Origin: Stropharia rugosoannulata
Lineage: Eukaryota > Basidiomycota > Agaricomycetes > Agaricales > Strophariaceae
Length of the DNA stretch: 64,000 nucleotides
Assembly (NCBI GenBank): GCA_028532985.1
Contig: JANCIK010000004.1
Span: 1,302,001-1,366,000, forward strand
Reading direction: 5' to 3'
The number at the start of each line of letters is the position of its first letter. Positions within the stretch are counted from its first letter, which is position 1. The position numbers and the translations under genes were made by a program. Shown one piece after another: positions 57,653-64,000 of the stretch. The notes beneath the pieces are model-generated. The model was not told the origin of the DNA and did not search any database. It was given only the letters and a program-made list of their open reading frames with translations.

Positions 57653-60600
57653 ATGCCCATGACGTCCCACGAGGCATTAATTCAGGAGCGCCGTGCTCAA
57701 CTAAAGTAGGCTTTACGTTGGAACAGTTTGGGCATAGATATATTATTATGCATTACAGGGAAATAATAGCACGTCGCAATGAATTCTTGCGCGAAATGTT
57801 TGGCGTGATACGAACGAGGCACTCTGATTTCTCGGTTTCTGAATATGGCGACGACCAGTTGGAATCATTCTTGCGGAGGTTTGACTTAGAAAAGGAGTAT
57901 GTGTGTCCTACTCTTTAAGGATTTGGTGTTATTAAACCGGTCTTACACAGTCCAGATGTCGGTTCTATAGCTAATTTAAAGGAAGATGAATATATGTTTC
58001 CATTGAGTTCCGCTCCATCTGCTTCTCATGGACCTCTTAGCGATGCCGAAGAATCTTCTAAGCAAACGGCGCATAGCCATTCTCGCAAAGCTGAATCTGC
58101 ACACTCTTCAACACAATCCCATGCTGACGGATCTCGTGAAGAATCGCCCCTCGTTCAAGAAGAACACCATCCTCCACCGCACAATAGCTCTCCTGCACCT
58201 GCTGACCTTACCTCTACCCCAAGTCACGTATCATCTAGCATTAAAGATCCCAATGAGGAGGATGAAAACTTGGATCAAGAAGATGTTGAACCTGAAGTGA
58301 GGCACCCAGTCACGTCTCTGTCGCAGCAGGGGTCTCGTCAGCTTAGTGTTGCCGCGGATGCGGATGCCCCTCTACAAAATGTTTCGCAGCAAGATCCCAT
58401 TCACCATGTACCTGTTGAAGGCAACGAAGAGCTTGCTATGAACGATAATATGGAGGAAGAGGAGATAGTTGGACAGTTGAGAACGCTGCCAACCCCTACA
58501 CCGGCTAGTGTAGAGCTTGTTGATGAAAATGATTCAAGGAACAATGCAGTGTTTAATGAGTCATCTTTGTCAAACATGGATGTATCCATCGACAAGCCTG
58601 GTGTGCAAGCACATACTGCGTCGGAGAAATTGGACGTCATACATCATGAAATACAAGTTGACCCTTCACGCATCCTTGGGCAAAGTTCGATTAACCCACA
58701 GGGTGATGAACTCACCGAGGACGTATCAATGGATTTAGGCTCCGACGATGCAGTTGTTGGCGACAACTTCCAACCATTGATGGCCTCTGCAGAGGGTCAT
58801 AATGCAGTCACAAAACCATATGTTCCGGTACATGTATCTTATCCCCCCAGTGCCGAGGAGAAAATCACGATCTTAGGGCCTGACACTACCTCTGCAGAGG
58901 TTCAGTATAACCTTGATTATGATGTAGATGGCGAACTGTTTCAACCCATGCCAGGGCCAGCTGCTGAAGACGATCCTGTCAGTGACCAGTATCCACTTCC
59001 TCCTCTAAGTATTCTACCCGCAGAATTTGTTCGCAAAGTAAAACCAATCAGGCGGAAGAAGGAAAAGGATGGCAAAAAGGATAAAGAGAAAGATGACCCT
59101 ATACCAATGGGTTTGGCAAGATGGAGTACTACAGTTATGGTGAATCCTGTTTACAGACGGGTAGCCCGTGCTACGAAGTGTCTCAGCAGTAAGGAATGGG
59201 CGGTAAGTCTACCAATACTTCTTCATTATATTTATCTTATACTTTTTTCGAAGGTGGCTATGCAAGAATTGCGCTTGATTCGTGCTTGTGATAGAATCGA
59301 AACACTGAAAGATAGCGGCCGTTGGTCATTTCGTCAACCCAAAAAGCAACGCGGGGTAGGTGGCCTTGTGAAGACTCACTGGGACTATTTGATGGATGAA
59401 ATGGTTCGTCCTTCTGCTTTATTTATGGACTGGACTAACGAATCTTAGAAATGGTTACGAATCGATTTCCGCGAAGAAAGGAAATGGAAATTGGCATTGG
59501 CCTATAATCTGTCAACTTCAGTACTTGAGTGGCATATGGCAAAAACAAAAGAAGAGCGCGAACGTACAGGTATCTGTGTCAAGTGGAAAACATCTCGATT
59601 CAAGGACAGTGGAGGTGATATAACCGCTGACACTGTCGTTGGAATGCAAGGCGATACCCAAGCTACTTTGGAGGAGGACGTAGAAATGGATTCAGTTGAT
59701 CCGACCGCTAATTTACTCGGTGAAAACTACGGCTCAGACGATGAAGATGAAAACGACAAGGTCATTGACCAATTAGACCCTTCAAGCATGATAGAGGATG
59801 ATCTCAACGAACCCGATGCGGTTCGGCCAAAGGATGAAGAAATTGACGACCAATCCGCTATGTCTTTGCTCCGCCAGATGTCAGATGTTGCTGAAAAAGT
59901 GGAGACGACTGTAATTGGTCTTGGACATGCTGATGACGAACTCAAAGGCTTAAAGTCCACGTCAATCAATCCAGTTTTGGGCGAATCTAAGTCCAGCTCC
60001 CAGTCTACAAATGGAGACGTCGAACCCCTTATCCCTCCCACAAAACTCTCACAATCCGAACTCGCTCCACTGAGAGAAAGAATTGTGTATTCTACAGATC
60101 AACAGCTTTTTGTGGATGTGGATGTCCTTACAGGACACGATGGGTCAACAGGGGCTAATAAGTTTGATAATATTTCCTTTAACGATGTTGGTCTCAGCAC
60201 TCTCTTCCCTGACCTACAGCCCTTTACAATGCTTGATGTCGCCCCGCCTGCTCCTCCGCTAGAAGGGAAAAAAAAGCCCGAGAAGAAGTCCGATAAGGAT
60301 GATCCAAATAAAAGGATAGAAGATACCACATACACCAAACTTTATCCGACTGGGCGCTTCATGTACTCGAAACCGACCCTTATAGGTCCTCTTGAGGCTT
60401 CAAAGCGTTTCAAAGACGGCAAATGGCTGCCGATTGAACAGGTAGCCATTAATCCTGAAGCTGACTTTAATGTCAAGATGACGGATGAGAATACAAGTGG
60501 TCAGTAAACGTTTCTACGTCTAAGTTACTTTCTATCTTAACACAAGTTACAGAACTTTTTGATGCCAAACCACCTAATATCCATTCTTTGTCTTCCTTCA

Positions 60601-62047
60601 AGGATCGGGAGGGACGCAAACCAAAGTTAGCTGAGACTTTGTGGAGCCATGCTGACGATGCTTTGATCAAAGCCTTGGTCGACAAGTATTCTACAAACTG
60701 GCCCCTTGTTGCGGAATGCTTCAATTCATCCCGTTTGACGACTTACGTCGATCGTCGAACTGCGACGGACATATATGAACGTTGGAAGGACAAGTTTGCG
60801 GGAGAGCGCAAACAGCCATTTATGGATCAAGCCGCGCCCGAAGATCCTTCAACCAGTCTGAATCCATCCCAGATGACCACTAGAGGCGTAAAAAAATTGG
60901 CTAACGCTTCGTTGCCTAATAACAACACGCAAGGTCCCACTACCTCTGACACAAGGAAGCGCAGGAAACACGCTTTACTCCTAGAATCTGTACGCAAGGC
61001 AGCCAAGAAGCGCGCCGAGAATGCGCAAAAGATGTTAGGTATGCTTGCTTTACATCGAATCCACAGTCGTATGTCTTATATTCGCTTCTAGCTAACCAGC
61101 GCAAGCCTTCTGCCATACACGAAACGCATAATCAGTTCAACAATCTGCCAAGGTTCAGTCCTCAGGAACTAAGTCGCATGAAAGCAGAAAAAGATATGCG
61201 TGAAGGTACGGCCGAAGGCGTCCTTGCTCGCAAGCGCCAAGAGGAACACCTTCGTCAATCGCTGCTCATGAGAGAGCATGCCCAGCAAAGGACTAATAAT
61301 GCACTTACCGTAAGTCTTGTGCTCTTGTCTGTATACTACTGTACAAAACTTTAACATGAATATAGCCTCAAATCCAAGCACAAGCACAACAACAACAACA
61401 GCAGCAGCAACAACAACAACAACAACAGCAAGTACAGCAGGCGCCAATTCAGCCGCAACCTCAGCCACAGTCAGGCCAAGTACAACCTCCCCAGGCTCCG
61501 CAACCTCCGTCCATCCCAATTGCGCAAGTTCAACCTGCAGCGGCTGCTCAAGCTCAGCAACAACATCTCGCACAACTGCAGCAGTTGCAACAGTTGCAAG
61601 CCCATCAGGCCGCACTTCAGCGTGCTAATGGAAGCATGGCTGCTGCTATTCTGCCGAACCGCTCTGGTAGACTGTCGGCTGTAACTGCGGCTCGCACACC
61701 TAGCCAACAGCAGGCTCTTCTCCAGCAGGCGAGGGCAATGCAGCTTCCAGGCCAATTACCCCCTAATGTCCAGGCTAATTTGGTGCGTCTCATATCTGGT
61801 TATTATTGGACCTACATGCTGATTCCTGCCGTTCTTTTTCATTCCACTCCACTCGATAAATTTAGTCACAGGCACTCCTTGCACAAAGCCAGCTTGCTGG
61901 AAATGCGGGGGGTCTTCCCCAGGGTGCCAGTGCATACTACCCGTTTACACAGGAACAATATGAGATGTTCCAAGCGCAGATTATGGTGAGTGCGCTTTTC
62001 TGGCATATCATTATAGGAATCTGGTCTAATCGGAAACCAGAATGCTC

Positions 62048-62081
<34 letters not shown>

Positions 62082-62136
62082 GCAGCAGCAGCAGCAGCAA
62101 ACCCAAACACAACAACATTCACCCGAGCAATCCTAA
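57653..62136 (+). CDS. EAF1: EAF1/VID21: scaffold subunit of the NuA4 acetyltransferase
   Basis: Ten exons (57653-57705, 57759-57896, 57951-59202, 59254-59403, 59449-60499, 60553-61038, 61092-61309, 61366-61782, 61872-61985, 62041-62136) give 1324 aa. The N-terminal helix (SHEALIQERRAQLKEIIARR) matches VID21 proteins. A long acidic Ser/Pro region leads to the HSA domain at about 480-560 (KTHWDYLMDEMKWLRIDF, REERKWKLALAYNLS), which binds actin and Arp4. A SANT/Myb domain follows near 905-960 (LWSHADDALIKALVDKYSTN, WPLVAECFN), then poly-Gln tracts to the end. HSA plus SANT with no ATPase distinguishes EAF1 from SWR1 and INO80. The start is the first ATG of this exon; ATG at 57659 is an alternative. 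Confidence 0.9.
61377..61440 (+). repeat. CAA/CAG triplet tract in EAF1 (polyglutamine)
   Basis: A run of CAA and CAG codons near the start of exon 8 encodes about 17 Gln. It is in frame and likely length-variable. Confidence 0.8.
62047..62100 (+). repeat. Pure CAA then CAG tract in the last EAF1 exon
   Basis: Eighteen Gln codons in a row, a block of CAA followed by a block of CAG, make up more than half of the 96-nt last exon. Confidence 0.85.
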
Positions 62137-62843
62137 ATTAGTAGACCTTGCTGCTAGAATGTCATTGCGCAGTAAGTAAGATTTGTTCTATGTATCTAGT
62201 TAGTATCGTCCACCATTTGTGTATAATTTGTGTATACTCGTTGTGACATCGATGACATATCACACTTCTAGTTCACGTTTGACGGTTGTTAAGAAGATGT
62301 GCATAAGTGAAGACGTGGGAAATTCGGCTCCGCCAAGGTACAGCGGTCGTGGATGTCCAGTTTGAGTGCGGCACAAAGTGCTCAAGTTGAGACCAAGGAG
62401 AGGAGGAAAGCTTGGCGTCACTGACGACGTATGTAGCCCTAATGTAGCCGCGCACATACACCATGGGCAGGCAATGCTGAGGAGGACGGGGCTCCGCGTT
62501 GGAAACTTTGGTGGGAGTGTCTTATAAAAAGAAAAACAGGCCGCAGACAAGCCGCTGACGGGGAAAGCAGTCCGAGGGTACAGCGGGCGGTGTTCGGATG
62601 AAGAGCCTGTGACTTTTGCAGGGTTGTGACAAGGCAAGGAGAGTGACTGCCATGGACAGTCCGGACTTGTCATGCCCCTGCGCTGATAAAAAGTGAACTC
62701 AGCTGGCTTAAACGCCCTTTACCTCTTTACACCCTCTCCACCGTTCCCCATTTTCGCCTTTCTCTCTCCGCCCTTTCGCTTCGTCTTACCAGGGGCAACT
62801 GTCTCCTTACCCCTGCTAGCCAGCACACCGCACATCACCCACT
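62137..62843. other. Intergenic: EAF1 3' flank and GH5 promoter
   Basis: This 707 bp gap holds a TATA-like CTTATAAAAAG at about 62520-62530 and a CT-rich leader (about 62730-62780) before the GH5 start. Minus-strand open frames at 62260-62673 have no family support. Confidence 0.55.
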
Positions 62844-64000
62844 ATGGCCGCCAGCAACTCTGCGCGCAATGTCCCCTACGACCCCCTCCCTCTCACCGGC
62901 GACGACGTCTCCAACGCCCTCTACAATGCTCCCCCCTCCCCCGACCCCCGCCTCTCGAGCTACCACACCCCCCAAATGAACCCCAGCGAACTCGCGTTGG
63001 ACGAACACTCAATACCCTCAGGTGCAGCGCAACCGCGATTTCTAGGCGCCGCCCTATACGATTCCCCAGGTTCACCCAATCTCCGCGATTCTTTTGCTTC
63101 CTCTCAACACACCGTCTCAGCATCGGAATATAGTTCCTCCGTGTACGCCCTAAACGACCCTTCTGGTCAGGGTCGTTTCGAAGGGCGCTACCGCGATGAC
63201 CCCCGCGATGATTACAGCGGGGTTCCGATGAATTCAATGCCGTCAACAGGCAGAGCACTGGAAGAGAAGCGTGCTGCGTACTCTCCGCCCAAAGCCAAGT
63301 CGAGAAGAACAATGATAATCCTCGCTGTCGTTGCCGGTATTATCATTGTCCTTGCTGCAGTCATTATTCCGGTATATCTCTTTGTGGTGAAACCTAACAA
63401 CAACAGTAGTCAAAACCACTCGGAAAATGCATCCTCTGGGAAAGATCACAACACATCAAAGCCATCTGGGACCTCGTCCGCGGCAACACCAACGCAGTCT
63501 GCTGTTCCCATAACCGGAGGCGATGGGTCTTTAATCACCATGGACGATGGGACGACGTTCGTTTATCAGAATAAATTTGGCGGTTATTGGTATTTCGACG
63601 AAAATGATCCGTTCAACAATGGGGCGAGGGCTCAGAGCTGGACTCCTGCTCTGAACGAGACATTCAACTATGGGGTTGACAAGATCAGAGGGTACGCTTG
63701 AGTCGTCTCCGTTTTGGCACACTTATTCTAATCAAATTCGCTAGTGTAAACTTTGGTGGATGGTTGTTAACGGAACCAGTGAGTTATATTTTGATTATAG
63801 CCGTGCTGGCGTCTGATCATTATCCCTAGTTTATGTTAGTGATGATTATCTTGTGATGGACAATATACTCATAGTATTCTTGTCAGTGCTCCAGCGTTAT
63901 ATGAGAAGTACTTGAACAGTCCGACAGTTGCTATTGACGAGTGGACGTTGTCTCAAAACATGGCTGCTGACACTGCCGGGGGCGGTATTGGCCAGCTGGA
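62844..64000 (+). CDS. Membrane-anchored GH5 exo-1,3-beta-glucanase (partial, 5' part)
   Basis: Four exons are visible (62844-63691, 63745-63778, 63830-63834, 63887 to the window edge). The first 150 residues are a cytoplasmic Pro/Ser-rich tail; a basic stop (KAKSRRT) and one helix at about 157-182 make a type II membrane protein; a Ser/Thr/Asn-rich stalk leads to the GH5 domain, which begins VDKIRGVNFGGWLLTEPFIAPALYEKY. That is the conserved N-terminal strand of fungal glucan 1,3-beta-glucosidases acting in wall remodelling. The catalytic glutamates lie beyond 64000. Exon 3 is just 5 nt (TTTAT) and is needed to restore the EPFIAP run and the frame. The gene is truncated only by the window. 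Confidence 0.9.

Noticed and set aside
1..64000. CRISPR arrays, operons or a biosynthetic gene cluster
   Set aside because: No regularly spaced repeats exist, genes are eukaryotic and individually promoted, and neighbouring functions do not form a pathway.

Overview
The window is a 64 kb piece of a fungal chromosome, almost certainly from an Agaricomycete-type basidiomycete. Nearly every gene is split by many short GT-AG introns of about 45-65 nt, intergenic gaps are short, and the proteins are typical fungal orthologues (NOP2, PAN2, MOT1, NOT4, EAF1/VID21, SOG2, FUN14). I rebuilt 24 genes by hand from splice signals, reading frame and family motifs. Of these 23 are complete and one (GH5 glucanase) runs off the right edge. 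I saw no rRNA, tRNA, CRISPR array or virus.

Layout. 0.2-6.7 kb (minus): NOP2 rRNA methyltransferase, a FUN14 mitochondrial protein, and a four-helix MARVEL-like membrane protein with a long Ser/Pro tail. 7.3-8.1 kb (plus): a small voltage-gated proton channel (Hv1). 9.7-12.0 kb (plus): a caspase-fold (C14) protease. 12.4-18.5 kb, clearly GC-richer: a secreted protein of unknown function (plus), LCP5/neuroguidin (minus), and a T5orf172/DUF1766 protein (plus). 19.0-20.3 kb (plus): a secreted tandem cupredoxin. 20.8-21.4 kb (plus): PDCD5. 21.5-25.7 kb (minus): PAN2. 25.85-26.74 kb: a decayed Mutator-like (MULE) element with 39-bp inverted repeats. 27.2-29.8 kb (minus): a flavin monooxygenase. 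30.4-35.3 kb (minus): SOG2 and a KDM8/JMJD5-like JmjC protein. 35.6-42.3 kb (plus): MOT1. 42.6-45.1 kb (minus): a Pep7/rabenosyn FYVE protein. 45.2-47.8 kb (plus): twinfilin and a LOG-family phosphoribohydrolase. 47.9-49.6 kb (minus): tryptophanyl-tRNA synthetase. 49.9-54.5 kb (plus): NOT4. 54.7-57.2 kb (minus): mitochondrial D-lactate dehydrogenase. 57.7-62.1 kb (plus): EAF1/VID21. 62.8 kb to the end (plus): a membrane-anchored GH5 exo-1,3-beta-glucanase.

Most genes are housekeeping and do not form a cluster or pathway. Loose themes are mRNA turnover (PAN2, NOT4), ribosome assembly (NOP2, LCP5), chromatin and transcription (MOT1, EAF1), and cell polarity, wall and trafficking (SOG2, twinfilin, Pep7, GH5). 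Several pairs are divergent with tiny shared promoters (57 bp for Pep7/twinfilin) or convergent with 120-165 bp between stop codons.

The most notable observations are an unusual number of microexons (5, 9, 11, 15, 21, 22, 25, 26 and 30 nt), two probable GC-AG introns in the LOG gene, a hairpin-bearing intron in twinfilin with no canonical donor where the family expects one, the MULE relic in front of PAN2, the Hv1 channel with Lys as its third S4 charge, and a tyrosine-proline repeat tail on the MARVEL-like protein. All exon coordinates are inferred from sequence alone and would need RNA reads to confirm.
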